Notes: generated from the letters alone by a model not told the origin. A stretch of 25,290 nt of DNA from Nitrospira sp. (GCA_030456405.1 JAKDNQ010000008.1:1-25290), one strand, 5' to 3'; positions 8,683 through 18,062 are shown, counted from the first letter of the stretch. Program-made: numbers and translations.

Positions 8683-9822
8683 ATGATGTACCCCGTAGCG
8701 GTTCAGCGATGTGACTCGTTCGTCGGTCGCACCCAGAATTGGATGTATGATCACCTGCGATTTTTGCCAAACTATACTCCGTTCGTGCTTTGTGATTTGC
8801 TTGAAAATCGAGAGGAATTTCCTGAGTTAGAAGCGTGGCTTCTTGACCGTGAGAGTTTTCCTCGGCGAGTGTGGACCAAGTTGACAGGAAGCTGCCTCCT
8901 TCCCAATGAGTTCTGGAAACTAAGACAGCGAAAACCACGAGTACTGCATTCTCACTTCGGTTATGTGGCGGTGGGCGATCTTCAACTCCATCATAGTTTG
9001 GACATCCCATGGGTCGTTGGTTTTTATGGGGCGGATGTATACCAAATAGGATATTATCCTGGATGGGAAGCTAAGTATGCTCAGATCTTTGCCCGAGCGT
9101 CGAAGATTCTAGCGCTCGGACCTGTGATGGCACAGGAGCTTAAAAACCTTGGATGTCCAGAGCACAAAGTTGTCATCCACGCCCTTGGGGTCGACATTAA
9201 ATCTTTGCCATGGAGGCCACGGATACTGGGACAGAAGGAAACGCTCAAAGTACTTTTTGCAGGCAATACATTTCGGGAAAAGAAAGGGGTCCGATATTTG
9301 ATCGAAGGTGTCGCTTTAGCACGAAAAGCGGGTGTAAACTTGGAATTGCGCATTGTGGGGGGCGGAAAGATTGTGAAATCGGGAGATGAAAAGGTCAAAG
9401 AGGATGTATTCGGACTCATAAGCCGACTAGGCCTTGAGGAAATCACAAGCTATCATCCTTTCGTTCCGTTTCGTGAATTGCTTGAAATCGCACTGACATC
9501 TCATGTATTTGTTGCTCCAAGTATCACGGCGGCCGATGGTGACTCAGAAGGAACTCCTTTCGTAGTCCAGCAAATGATGGCTACTAGTATGCCTGTTATC
9601 ACAACTGTGCACTCTGATAATCCTTACCTATTTGGTAGGCATTGTCACTTATTGGTTCCGGAGCGAGATGCTCAAGCGATTGCAGATCGGCTTCAGGGCT
9701 TCGCTGAAAATCCGGAGTCACTTACCACTGTGGGTATGATGCTGCGAGAACAAATCAGCAAAGATTTCGACGTTCGTGTCTGTGCAGCCAGGCTCAGTCA
9801 CATCTATGCATCTCTTCTGTAA
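8683..9822 (+). CDS. GT4 family glycosyltransferase, WcaL-like
   Basis: A 379-residue GT-B protein. The acceptor half contains LHSHFGYVAVGDLQL and VGFYGADVYQ, typical of colanic-acid WcaL-type enzymes. The donor half has VLFAGNTFREKKGVRYLIEG, LRIVGGGK, HPFVPFRELLEI, and then a long insert ITAADGDSEGTPFVVQQMMA before PVITTVHSDNPYLF, also as in WcaL relatives. AAAGAGG sits just before two consecutive ATGs (8683, 8686); the second gives better spacing, so the true start may be one codon in. It follows the GT2 gene by about 70 bases and could share its transcript. Confidence 0.85.
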   Translation: MMYPVAVQRCDSFVGRTQNWMYDHLRFLPNYTPFVLCDLLENREEFPELEAWLLDRESFPRRVWTKLTGSCLLPNEFWKLRQRKPRVLHSHFGYVAVGDLQLHHSLDIPWVVGFYGADVYQIGYYPGWEAKYAQIFARASKILALGPVMAQELKNLGCPEHKVVIHALGVDIKSLPWRPRILGQKETLKVLFAGNTFREKKGVRYLIEGVALARKAGVNLELRIVGGGKIVKSGDEKVKEDVFGLISRLGLEEITSYHPFVPFRELLEIALTSHVFVAPSITAADGDSEGTPFVVQQMMATSMPVITTVHSDNPYLFGRHCHLLVPERDAQAIADRLQGFAENPESLTTVGMMLREQISKDFDVRVCAARLSHIYASLL

Positions 9823-9979
9823 GTAAGCCGTAGTCGATATGCCGCTGACAGGTGACGGTTGCACCGGAGAACAGCTGCCGCACGGTAGAAGGCGACACTC
9901 AATTGCCTCCTGGACAAACTGATCGGTCGAACGTAACATTGAACGCCGAGTTTCGGCTCATAACCACGGAGACTCAGCA

Positions 9980-11827
9980 ATGACAGCGATTTTAGGCATT
10001 TCCGCCTACTATCACGACAGCGCAGCCTGTTTAGTGCAGGACGGTGAGATTGTGGCTGCAGCGCAGGAGGAACGATTTACCAGAAAAAAGCACGATCCAG
10101 GGTTTCCACATCGCGCAGTCGAGTATTGCCTTGTGGCAGGGCGTATTCGACTCTGTGATGTCGAGCAGCTCGTGTTCTATGACAAGCCTCTCGTGAAGTT
10201 CGAGCGTCTTTTGGAAACTTACTTGGCGTTTGCTCCCACTGGGTTGCAATCGTTTCTTGCGGCGATGCCGGTGTGGATGAAAGAGAAGCTATTCCTGAAG
10301 AGCCTCCTGAGAGACGAGTTCTTCAAGCATGGAGAGGGAATGAAAAAGAAGGAATTGCCTCCCATGTTGTTCTCCGAACACCACGAATCACATGCTGCGT
10401 CCGCCTTCTACCCTTCTCCCTATAATTCTGCAGTGGTTCTCTGTATGGATGGAGTCGGCGAGTGGGCGACGACTTCTGCCTGGCTGGGCGAAGGCAATAC
10501 GCTCACCCCGTTGTGGGAAATTCCTTTCCCCCATTCGCTCGGCCTCCTGTACTCCGCGTTCACCTATTACACGGGATTTAAGGTCAATTCTGGTGAGTAC
10601 AAAGTCATGGGTCTCGCACCCTATGGCGAACCCAAATATACAAAGGCCATATTCGAACATCTGATCGACGTGAAGCCAGACGGCACGTTTCGATTGAACA
10701 TGGAGTTCTTCAATTATTGTACAGGTCTTACGATGACGGGGCGGAAGTTCGACGAGGTGTTTGGTGGCCCACCTCGCAAACCTGAGTCAAAGTTGGGTCA
10801 ACGCGAAATGGATTTGGCGCGGTCGATTCAGGAGGTGACTGAAGAAGTCATGCTTCGTTTGGCTCGAACCCTCCACCAAGAAACAGGTGTGGAAAATCTC
10901 TGCTTGGCTGGAGGGGTTGCGCTCAATTGCGTTGGGAATGGCCGAATCTTGCGTGAGGGACCGCATAAAGGGCTCTGGATTCAGCCTGCAGCGGGCGATG
11001 CGGGCGGGGCTCTTGGTGCGGCCTTGGCTGTATGGCATCAGTTCAAGAATAAGCCACGAATGTCGAATGGGACGCATGACAAGATGAAAGGAGCCTACCT
11101 TGGACCTTCCTCCTCGAATGAAGAGATTGAAACCTTCCTTAAATCGAAGGATGCTCCCTATGTGAGGCTCGACGATAGAGCGCTCTGCGAACGAGTTGCC
11201 AATGATCTTGCTGAAGAAAAGGTCGTAGGGTGGTTGCAAGGCCGTATGGAATTTGGCCCTCGATCGCTCGGCGGGCGAAGCATTCTGGGTGATGCGCGCA
11301 GCACAAAAATGCAGTCCGTCATGAACCTGAAGATCAAGTATCGCGAGTCATTTAGACCGTTTGCCCCCTCAGTTCTTCGGGAGCGAGTGTCGGACTACTT
11401 TGACCTGCATTCTGACAGCCCGTATATGCTGATTGTGGCTCCGGTGATTGAAAAGCGCCGCTGTCCTATGACGACAGCCCAAAAGGGACTTTGGGGTATC
11501 GATCTCTTGAACGTGCAACGGTCTGACATTCCTTCAGTCACCCACCTGGATTACTCGGCGAGAGTACAAACGGTCCATGAAGAGACAAACCCTCGTTACC
11601 ATGCGTTGCTGAAAGCATTTGAAGCCCAAACAGGCTATGGAGTGTTGGTCAATACCTCATTCAATGTGCGAGGAGAGCCGATTGTCTGTACTCCTGAAGA
11701 TGCCTATCGCTGTTTTATGCGGACCGAAATGGATGTCCTCGTCCTCGAGAACTGTGTGTTGTACAAGACTGATCAGAAACCGCTTGAGGGAGATTCTGAT
11801 TGGAAAAAAGAGTTTGAGCTGGATTAG
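9980..11827 (+). CDS. Carbamoyltransferase (NodU/CmcH/TobZ family)
   Basis: The 615-residue protein has the full two-part architecture. The N-terminal Kae1/YrdC-like ATPase portion starts ILGISAYYHDSAACLV with His12 and contains EHHESHAASAF (His134, His138), CMDGVGEWATTS, GGVALNC (311-317) and AAGDAGGALGAAL. The C-terminal carbamoyltransferase domain has GRMEFGPRSLGGRSILGDAR (421-440). The family uses carbamoyl phosphate and ATP, via a carbamoyl-adenylate, to carbamoylate a hydroxyl group; here a sugar of the polymer is the likely target. A GGAG at 9968-9971 lies 8 bases before the ATG. In many genomes this gene is followed directly by small SxtJ and DUF5989 membrane proteins; in this window those two are about 10 kb downstream (21565 and 22004). 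Confidence 0.92.
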   Translation: MTAILGISAYYHDSAACLVQDGEIVAAAQEERFTRKKHDPGFPHRAVEYCLVAGRIRLCDVEQLVFYDKPLVKFERLLETYLAFAPTGLQSFLAAMPVWMKEKLFLKSLLRDEFFKHGEGMKKKELPPMLFSEHHESHAASAFYPSPYNSAVVLCMDGVGEWATTSAWLGEGNTLTPLWEIPFPHSLGLLYSAFTYYTGFKVNSGEYKVMGLAPYGEPKYTKAIFEHLIDVKPDGTFRLNMEFFNYCTGLTMTGRKFDEVFGGPPRKPESKLGQREMDLARSIQEVTEEVMLRLARTLHQETGVENLCLAGGVALNCVGNGRILREGPHKGLWIQPAAGDAGGALGAALAVWHQFKNKPRMSNGTHDKMKGAYLGPSSSNEEIETFLKSKDAPYVRLDDRALCERVANDLAEEKVVGWLQGRMEFGPRSLGGRSILGDARSTKMQSVMNLKIKYRESFRPFAPSVLRERVSDYFDLHSDSPYMLIVAPVIEKRRCPMTTAQKGLWGIDLLNVQRSDIPSVTHLDYSARVQTVHEETNPRYHALLKAFEAQTGYGVLVNTSFNVRGEPIVCTPEDAYRCFMRTEMDVLVLENCVLYKTDQKPLEGDSDWKKEFELD

Positions 11828-12154
11828 ATGTGCCTGCTGTAGTATTCGAGCTTGGTGCGAGAGGCTAAAGTTCTATGCCAATTATCTTGGCCATGTCGTT
11901 TCGATAATCAGTGGCTTGAAAGTCGCATCTTCCCAAGTGGTTATGCTATGGCGTGGGTGGTTCTTCGAAATGGCCGTAATCTGAGTCTGCGGTTGGTATG
12001 GTCGCCGACTCAGGTGGACCTTTCAGAAACATGAGTGCGTCGCTTATATTTTGACTGGATTCTCGGCCTCCCTGAGGAACCTATTTCGTTCTGGAGTAAG
12101 TGAGTGGGTATTTGATTTGTTGGCAGTGAAACGTAGCTGGAGATTGGAGTCGAA
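11828..12154. other. Gene-free stretch after the carbamoyltransferase
   Basis: About 330 bases with no supported gene. A 60-codon plus-strand frame (11852-12034) has no recognisable motif. This is where SxtJ/DUF5989 genes would normally be expected, and no trace of them is visible in any frame. GGAG at 12146-12149 serves the deacetylase. Confidence 0.45.
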
Positions 12155-13189
12155 ATGTCTCTAGGCCGTGCACTCTACTATAAGATAATTTCTGCCCCGA
12201 GAGTGGCCACTCTATTTAGCCCAGCTCAGCGTGACTGCGCCACGATCTTCATGCTCCATAGATTTCAAGATCCCAATCGAGGAATCGCTGGGTTTGACCC
12301 TGCGCAGTTGCAGCGAGGGTTAGAGTACCTCAGAAACCACAGATATGAGATTGTTTCTCTAGAGAATATCTTCGATCGTCTTGCGAAGAAAGAGTCGGTT
12401 TTGCGAGGCGCGATCGCATTTACGATCGATGACGGATATGTGGATCAAGCCGAAATTGCAGGCCGCGTGTTTGCAGAGTATGATTGTCCGGTGACAACCT
12501 TTGTCACGACAGGGTTTATCGACGGCCATTTGTGGTTCTGGTGGGATAAGATTGATTACATTTTTTCCGTGACGTCACGGAAATCCATTAAGATGACGTT
12601 CCCTCAGCTGAGTTTGTCCTATGAGTTAGAGAGCTATGACAAGCGTCTGAAGGCGCAAGAAGACTTTACCCAACGGTGCAAAGTCATTGCTGATGACGTA
12701 AAGCATCGTATGATTTTATGTCTCGCAGAGGCGGCCGGTGTAGAGCTTCCTGAGAAACCTCCTCAGCGATACGCTCCCATGAGCTGGGATCAGGCGCGTA
12801 TCTGTGAAGAGCGCGGGATGACTTTTGGCCCACACACGGTGACCCATCCTATCTTGAGTCGGACCGACTCTCATCAGTCGAAACTGGAAATTGAAGAATC
12901 ATGGCTTCGACTGAACAAGGAGGTCCGACACCCTGTGAATATTTTTTGCTACCCCAACGGTCAGTGGGAGGATTTTAGCCAGCGAGAGATTGAGGTGTTG
13001 CAGAAGTTGGGGTTACAGGGAGCAGTCGTTGGGGAGCCTGGATTCGCCGATCCTCTACCATTTGGAAACGATCCGGCCGGTCGATTCAAGGTGATGAGGT
13101 TTGGTTTTCCAGAAACACTCCCGCGTCTAGTCCAATACGTGTCTGGAGTTGAGCGCTGCAAGATGATGGTTCGCAGATCGATCCGTTAA
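12155..13189 (+). CDS. Polysaccharide deacetylase (CE4/NodB-like)
   Basis: A 344-residue protein with a NodB-type fold. IAFTIDDGYVDQ carries the catalytic-base and metal Asp pair (92-93), TTFVTTGFIDG follows, and GPHTVTHPIL supplies the HxxxH metal ligands (His227, His231). CYPNGQ near residue 265 corresponds to the later conserved loop. A region of about 80 residues lies between the first and second motifs, as in the larger bacterial exopolysaccharide members. It has no signal peptide, so it may deacetylate a lipid-linked or nucleotide-linked sugar inside the cell (inference). ATG 12155 has GGAG 5 bases upstream. Its stop abuts the next start (TAAATG), so it is translationally coupled to the acyltransferase. 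A second, divergent deacetylase lies at 24171. Confidence 0.85.
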   Translation: MSLGRALYYKIISAPRVATLFSPAQRDCATIFMLHRFQDPNRGIAGFDPAQLQRGLEYLRNHRYEIVSLENIFDRLAKKESVLRGAIAFTIDDGYVDQAEIAGRVFAEYDCPVTTFVTTGFIDGHLWFWWDKIDYIFSVTSRKSIKMTFPQLSLSYELESYDKRLKAQEDFTQRCKVIADDVKHRMILCLAEAAGVELPEKPPQRYAPMSWDQARICEERGMTFGPHTVTHPILSRTDSHQSKLEIEESWLRLNKEVRHPVNIFCYPNGQWEDFSQREIEVLQKLGLQGAVVGEPGFADPLPFGNDPAGRFKVMRFGFPETLPRLVQYVSGVERCKMMVRRSIR

Positions 13190-13810
13190 ATGCTTAACTG
13201 GATCTTGGATATACTGTCGGCCTTGAAGTCGAAAATTGAACGAAAACGTTTGGAGCGTCGCTGGTACAAGCTGCGCCAACAAGGGATGCATCTTGGGTCG
13301 GATGTATGGCTGCCGGCGTCGACGCGGATTGATCCAGACTACTGCTTCCTTATTTCCATTGGAGATCACTGTGGCTTCGGAGAGGAATGTTTGATCTTGG
13401 CTCATGATGCTCAAATGGATGAGTTTCTGGATGCAGCGAGAATTGGACAAGTGACAATTCGTGAGTCGTGCCATATTGGCGCAAGGACGGTGATTTTACC
13501 CGGTGTCGTGATTGGTCCTAAGACAATTGTTGGAGCTAACTCCGTTGTGACTCGGTCTCTACCACCCGATACAGTGTGTGCAGGGAACCCTGCAAAGGTT
13601 CTCTGTTCTCTAGAGGACTACCTGTCGAAGCATCGATCGAAGATTGCCGTTGCCACAAAGGTCGCATGTGTGACATCGGATACTTCATTGCAGGAACGTA
13701 CGCACATAGCAGAGACCGCAAAGAAAGGAATGGTCTATGCGGTTGGTGGGAGAACGGCGGAGCTCAATGGAAAAGGTGGAACTCCTCGGACTCCCCCTTT
13801 GTTCATGTGA
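13190..13810 (+). CDS. Left-handed beta-helix acyltransferase (WbbJ/maltose acetyltransferase-like)
   Basis: A 206-residue hexapeptide-repeat acetyltransferase. After a basic helical start come successive turns of the helix: ISIGDHCGFGEECLILAHDA (about 63-82, with a candidate catalytic His), VTIRESCHIGARTVILPGVV and IGPKTIVGANSVVTRSLPPD, then VCAGNPAKVL, the classic ending of this fold. Members transfer acetyl from acetyl-CoA to a sugar hydroxyl or amino group. The C-terminal 60 residues form an extension as in WbbJ-type proteins. The start ATG directly follows the deacetylase stop, which suggests one works on what the other leaves (inference). Confidence 0.88.
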   Translation: MLNWILDILSALKSKIERKRLERRWYKLRQQGMHLGSDVWLPASTRIDPDYCFLISIGDHCGFGEECLILAHDAQMDEFLDAARIGQVTIRESCHIGARTVILPGVVIGPKTIVGANSVVTRSLPPDTVCAGNPAKVLCSLEDYLSKHRSKIAVATKVACVTSDTSLQERTHIAETAKKGMVYAVGGRTAELNGKGGTPRTPPLFM

Positions 13811-14370
13811 CGCTTCGCTTAAAATAAGCCTCCGACGGACTGGGTGAGCGATCAGCCTTCCGTAAGCAATCCGCTTAATTTTTGCGTTCGACCCTTCTGA
13901 GTGGGCAAGGTATGGGACGCGAATAGCGTCTCTGGAAAGAGCCTATAGGCTATGTGGTGGTCGCGATGGATGGGCATGCAAATGCATCATACGTACCCAC
14001 CTAAGGTTCGGGCATTTTCTTGCGGTGGCAGGAGGCTTTTGAGCGAGGCTATAGTGTAACTCGAGGAATAGCTTCCGAAGCTGGTGCAGCTCACAATGCT
14101 GAGATCCAACTCCTGGTCTCTGTTCCATAAGGAGTGTACTGAGAGAGACATAATCCCATTCTCTTCCTTTGTACTCGAACAGCGTATTGATGAGAGTTGC
14201 GCACAATAAATCATAAAGAATTCGTGTCAACTCTCATATCGGGAATACAGTGGTGCATTCTATCCAGGCAAGGTAAATTGGTTAAACGGATGGGTGCTTC
14301 CTACGGCTGAACACCTCGTTGCGTGGTGACGATAGAGAGGAATACGTTTGTAAAGCAGGAGTATGAACTA
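13811..14370. other. 560-base gene-free spacer
   Basis: No supported gene. On the minus strand 13943-14230 is open for 95 codons and an overlapping frame for 75 codons, but neither shows a known motif, a clear ribosome site or a codon pattern like the neighbours. No tRNA, strong hairpin terminator or repeat array is visible. It separates the decorating-enzyme block from the nucleotide-sugar block and is a natural place for a promoter, though I cannot point to one with confidence. Confidence 0.5.
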
Positions 14371-15375
14371 ATGCGCATATTGATAACTGGCGGAGCAGGG
14401 TTCTTGGGAAGCCACTTGAGCGATCTGCTGATCGGCAAGGGGCATGAAGTTGTTGCTATGGACAATTTGATTACGGGTCGCGTGGAGAACATCGCGCACT
14501 TGATGGGCAATCCACAGTTCAGCTTTGTCAAGTACAACGTCTGCGATTATATCCATATAGATGGACAGTTGGACGCGATTTTACATTTTGCCTCTCCTGC
14601 GAGCCCTCAAGATTATCTGGAGATGCCGATTGCCACGCTCAAAGTCGGGGCTCTGGGTACTCACAAGGTGCTGGGTTTAGCAAAGGCAAAAGGCGCTCGG
14701 ATGCTGTTAGCCAGTACGTCTGAGGTCTACGGTGATCCATTGGTCAATCCTCAGCCGGAGTCCTATTGGGGGAATGTCAATCCGATCAGTCCGCGAGGTG
14801 TCTATGATGAAGCAAAACGCTTCGCCGAAGCGATGACGATGGCCTACCACCGGTATCACGGTGTCGACACGCGCATCGTGCGAATCTTTAATACCTACGG
14901 TCCGCGGATGCGCCCTCATGATGGACGAGTGGTCTCAAATTTTGTCGTTCAAGCGCTTCAAGGTAAACCGCTTACCATCTTTGGAGATGGCAGCCAGACT
15001 CGCAGCTTCTGTTATGCGGATGATCTTGTAGGTGGCATCACGGAACTCCTCCTGATCGACTCCGATAAGTCTGTTGCCGAACGGACCGACAGAGCAAGTT
15101 TCCTCACGAAGTCGGAACAGCCGCTTTCTGAAACGATGCACGATCCTGTGAACATCGGGAACCCGCGAGAACGAACCGTCAAGCAGATTGCGGAGTTGGT
15201 CCTCAAGCTCACTGGCTCACACAGCAAGATCGAGCATAGGCCCTTGCCGGTGGATGATCCAAAAGTAAGGCGTCCTGATATTCGCCGGGCCAAGCAACTG
15301 CTGGGATGGGAGCCGCGAGTCGAGTTGGAGGACGGGTTGAAGAAAACCATCGAGTATTTTCGGCAGGTTGTCTGA
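14371..15375 (+). CDS. uxs: UDP-glucuronic acid decarboxylase (UDP-xylose synthase)
   Basis: A 334-residue extended [13 protein letters not shown] (7-16) binds [14 protein letters not shown] is the hallmark of UDP-glucuronate decarboxylases, and STSEVYGDP (Thr116, Glu118) with YDEAKR (Tyr145, Lys149) complete the active site. [10 protein letters not shown] and [10 protein letters not shown] are also typical. It converts UDP-glucuronate to UDP-xylose and CO2. Residues about 230-256, between the LLLID helix and [11 protein letters not shown], are a roughly 25-residue insert not found in ordinary members. ATG 14371 starts the conserved fold; the frame is open to 14323 but without support. The next gene is a GDP-mannose-type dehydrogenase, not the UDP-glucose dehydrogenase that would supply its substrate. 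Confidence 0.9.
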   Translation: MRILITGGAGFLGSHLSDLLIGKGHEVVAMDNLITGRVENIAHLMGNPQFSFVKYNVCDYIHIDGQLDAILHFASPASPQDYLEMPIATLKVGALGTHKVLGLAKAKGARMLLASTSEVYGDPLVNPQPESYWGNVNPISPRGVYDEAKRFAEAMTMAYHRYHGVDTRIVRIFNTYGPRMRPHDGRVVSNFVVQALQGKPLTIFGDGSQTRSFCYADDLVGGITELLLIDSDKSVAERTDRASFLTKSEQPLSETMHDPVNIGNPRERTVKQIAELVLKLTGSHSKIEHRPLPVDDPKVRRPDIRRAKQLLGWEPRVELEDGLKKTIEYFRQVV

Positions 15376-15417
15376 TGTGGGCTCAGTAGTCGCTGGGCGG
15401 AATGTTGAGTTAATCGG

Positions 15418-15424
15418 AAGAGGG
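15418..15424 (+). promoter_or_regulatory. Ribosome binding site for the sugar dehydrogenase
   Basis: AAGAGGG lies 8 bases before ATG 15433, favouring that codon over the in-frame GTG at 15424, which overlaps the site itself. Confidence 0.65.
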
Positions 15425-15432
15425 TGATCACG

Positions 15433-16746
15433 ATGAAAATCAGTGTATTCGGATTGGGATATGTCGGGACTGTCTCGGCAGGGTGTCTCGCGGCAAGCGG
15501 CCACACCGTGTGGGGCGTTGATGTGAATGTGGATAAGGTGGCGTCGATTAATTTGGGCACAGCCCCGATTGTTGAGCCGGACATCTCAGATTTCATCGCC
15601 AAGGCAGTGGCGCAGGGCCTGCTGAAAGCTACGGTATCGTCTGAAGAAGGGATTCTCAACACGGATATCTCTTTCATCTGCGTCGGTACACCGAGTCACG
15701 TCAATGGAAGCCTGGATCTGACGTATCTGAAACGAGTGTGTGAAGATATTGGCGCGGCGTTGCAAAACAAGTCGAACTCTCACACAATCGTGTTTCGAAG
15801 CACGACGTTGCCGGGAACGACAGAAGATGTGGCGATCCCGATTCTGGAGAAGCATTCAGGAAAAACCAGCGGGATTGGTTTCCATGTTTGCTACAATCCT
15901 GAATTTCTTCGTGAAGGCACCTCGGTAAAAGATTACTATCATCCGCCGAAGATCGTCATCGGTGAACGGAATGTCGGCGAGGGAGATCCCGTGGAGGAAA
16001 TTTATTCCGGTATCGAGGCGCCCACGATTCGGACCTCGATCAGGGCAGCCGAGATGGTGAAGTATTCTGACAATGCGTTCCATGCGCTCAAAGTGACGTT
16101 TGCTAACGAGATCGGGACCATGTGCAAGAAGCTCGGCATCGACAGTCATGCGGTGATGGACATTTTCTGCCAAGATACAAAGTTGAATCTCTCCAAAGTG
16201 TATCTAAAGCCAGGGTTCGCCTTTGGCGGATCATGTTTGCCCAAGGATCTTCGCGCCTTGTCGTACCAGGCGAAACGGACAGATGTTGACGTGCCGGTCT
16301 TGAATGCCATTCTTCAGAGTAACGCATCTCAAATCAGGGGTGTCATCCAACAGATTGTTGGGTTGGGCAAGAAGCGAGTGGGATTTCTCGGGATGACGTT
16401 CAAGCCCGATACGGATGATCTACGAGAAAGCCCGCTTGTGGAAGTGATCGAGACGCTCTTAGGGAAAGGTTTTCACGTGAAAATTTATGACAGGAACGTG
16501 GCGACCAGCCGCCTGATTGGAGCCAACAAGCAGTTTATCGAAAAACATATCCCTCACCTCTCATCGTTGCTTGTCGAGCGAGCTGAGGATGTCGTGGATA
16601 CGGCTCAAGTGGTTGTCGTAGGGTATGCCTCAGCAGAGTTCGTGCCCGCTCTTAAGAGTATGCGTGCAGACCAATTGATCATCGATTTGGCCAGGATCGA
16701 GGGGCGAGAAAGTTTTACCGCCTCTTATGATGGTATTTGTTGGTGA
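15433..16746 (+). CDS. algD: GDP-mannose 6-dehydrogenase (AlgD-like)
   Basis: A 437-residue UDP-glucose/GDP-mannose dehydrogenase. ISVFGLGYVGTVSAGCLA binds NAD, and GTAPIVEPD, SFICVGTPS, FRSTTLPGTT and NPEFLREGT follow. The catalytic cysteine is in FAFGGSCLPKDLRAL at residue 268, the number it has in Pseudomonas AlgD as I remember it. The C-terminal part keeps GMTFKPDTDDLRESPLVE, HVSSLLV-like HLSSLLV, and ends in DGICW; the Pseudomonas protein ends in EGICW. These points favour GDP-mannose over UDP-glucose as substrate, giving GDP-mannuronate. A UDP-glucose 6-dehydrogenase role remains possible, and would feed the UXS gene just upstream. The gene order suggests one transcript with UXS. Confidence 0.82.
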   Translation: MKISVFGLGYVGTVSAGCLAASGHTVWGVDVNVDKVASINLGTAPIVEPDISDFIAKAVAQGLLKATVSSEEGILNTDISFICVGTPSHVNGSLDLTYLKRVCEDIGAALQNKSNSHTIVFRSTTLPGTTEDVAIPILEKHSGKTSGIGFHVCYNPEFLREGTSVKDYYHPPKIVIGERNVGEGDPVEEIYSGIEAPTIRTSIRAAEMVKYSDNAFHALKVTFANEIGTMCKKLGIDSHAVMDIFCQDTKLNLSKVYLKPGFAFGGSCLPKDLRALSYQAKRTDVDVPVLNAILQSNASQIRGVIQQIVGLGKKRVGFLGMTFKPDTDDLRESPLVEVIETLLGKGFHVKIYDRNVATSRLIGANKQFIEKHIPHLSSLLVERAEDVVDTAQVVVVGYASAEFVPALKSMRADQLIIDLARIEGRESFTASYDGICW

Positions 16747-16785
16747 TGGAACTGCGATGGCTCGATCCACGTCAGGGTATATCGG

Positions 16786-18015
16786 ATGAAAATCCTTGTA
16801 TTGGCTCCAGATATCCCGGCGACTTCCCGCATGCCAGGATCTCCTCGATTGTTCAGCCTCTGTCGAGAACTTTCGAGACTTCATGAGCTTATCCTTGTTA
16901 CCTACTGCTCCTCTCACGAGCGACACCAATCCTTCCTGAACGATGTAACGACATCGCAAGTGTTTACACGAGTTGAGGTGTTGCCTGCCCCTCCATCGGC
17001 GCGATGGTGGGGGCAACAATGGCATCGTGTGCATCTCGCGGCCCACTTCGAAACGCGTTATCGGCATGCCGCGTATTTTAAATCTGTCCGTGACAAGATT
17101 GGGGTTCTTTGTCGCCAGGAGCGTATCGATTTGATCTATGTCGATATTCTTCCAATGACCCAGTATATCGATCAAGAGAAAGGTGTTCCGGCGATTGTCG
17201 ATCTCCATGATTCTCTTACGCTTCTCAGCAGGACAATGTTGGAAACGGAACGAGGTTGGCGTAATCGACTATCGGCCTATCTGGGATTGATCAGTATTCA
17301 GAATCTGGAACGGTCGCTTGGGAAAACGTTCGACTTGATCATGACCAATTCCGTCGTCGATGAAAAGGCCATCAAAGAGCTTTCGGCAACGTTGAATACC
17401 CTTACGATTACCAATGGGGTGGATATGGAGTACTTTTCTCCTGACACGAGCGCGGTGGAGGAGGATAAGATCGTATTCACCGGTGTGATGGGCTATGCCC
17501 CTAACGAAGATGCTGCGATGTATTTTGTCAAAGATATTTTCCCGTTGGTGAAAGCAAAGCGCCCGCAAGTCCAGTTTTGGATCGTCGGAAGTGAGCCATC
17601 CGGGAGAGTCAAGGCTCTGACAGGTACTTCCGGGGTTCATGTCACGGGGAAGGTCGATGACATTCGTCCGTATGTACGGAGTGCGAGGGTCTTCGTCTGT
17701 CCGTTACGTGTCGGTTCCGGGGTCAAAAACAAGATTCTGGCTGCCATGGCCATGCAGAAAGCGACTGTTGCGACATCGATCAGTATTGATGGTCTTGATC
17801 TCGATGACAATCGTGAAGTACTGCTGGCGGATGACCCACAGGATTTTGCCGATAAAGTGGTGCGATTGCTCACGGATCAGAAAACCGCGGAACAGTTGGG
17901 CGCCAATGGACTGGCCCGCGTGCAAGCTCAGTATTCCTGGGGCGCAATGGGCAAGATGCTGGAGACCGCCATTCAGTCTATAATGGTATCTCGGAATAGG
18001 CATGCGCCTAGGTGA
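16786..18015 (+). CDS. GT4 glycosyltransferase, stp1-type (PEP-CTERM/EpsH1-associated)
   Basis: A 409-residue GT-B protein beginning MKILVLAPDIPATSRMPGSP. It contains DLIYVDILPMTQY and VDLHDSLTLLSR in the acceptor half. In the donor half TITNGVDMEYFSP, IVFTGVMGYAPNEDAAMYF, FWIVGSEPS and VHVTGKVDDIRPYV lead to FVCPLRVGSGVKNKILAAMA, where GSGVKNK replaces the usual acidic signature. This pattern is that of the sugar transferases linked to XrtA/PEP-CTERM exopolysaccharide loci (stp1, TIGR03087 as I recall it). The following gene is a FemAB-like protein from the same type of locus, which strengthens the call. It lies 39 bases after the dehydrogenase. Confidence 0.85.
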   Translation: MKILVLAPDIPATSRMPGSPRLFSLCRELSRLHELILVTYCSSHERHQSFLNDVTTSQVFTRVEVLPAPPSARWWGQQWHRVHLAAHFETRYRHAAYFKSVRDKIGVLCRQERIDLIYVDILPMTQYIDQEKGVPAIVDLHDSLTLLSRTMLETERGWRNRLSAYLGLISIQNLERSLGKTFDLIMTNSVVDEKAIKELSATLNTLTITNGVDMEYFSPDTSAVEEDKIVFTGVMGYAPNEDAAMYFVKDIFPLVKAKRPQVQFWIVGSEPSGRVKALTGTSGVHVTGKVDDIRPYVRSARVFVCPLRVGSGVKNKILAAMAMQKATVATSISIDGLDLDDNREVLLADDPQDFADKVVRLLTDQKTAEQLGANGLARVQAQYSWGAMGKMLETAIQSIMVSRNRHAPR

Positions 18016-18053
18016 GATGATATGCGTCCATATCATTGGTATTGTACCGTTAT

Positions 18054-18058
18054 GAGGG
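18054..18058 (+). promoter_or_regulatory. Ribosome binding site supporting a GTG start
   Basis: GAGGG ends 4 bases before GTG 18063. It supports GTG over the upstream in-frame TTG at 18036, which has no comparable site. Confidence 0.5.
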
Positions 18059-18062
18059 TACG

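Noticed and set aside
11852..12034. 60-codon plus-strand frame after the carbamoyltransferase, considered as a possible SxtJ or DUF5989 remnant
   Set aside because: The translation has none of the membrane segments or motifs of those families.
13943..14230. 95-codon minus-strand frame in the long spacer
   Set aside because: No domain or ribosome site, and a competing overlapping frame of similar length; open by chance is as likely.
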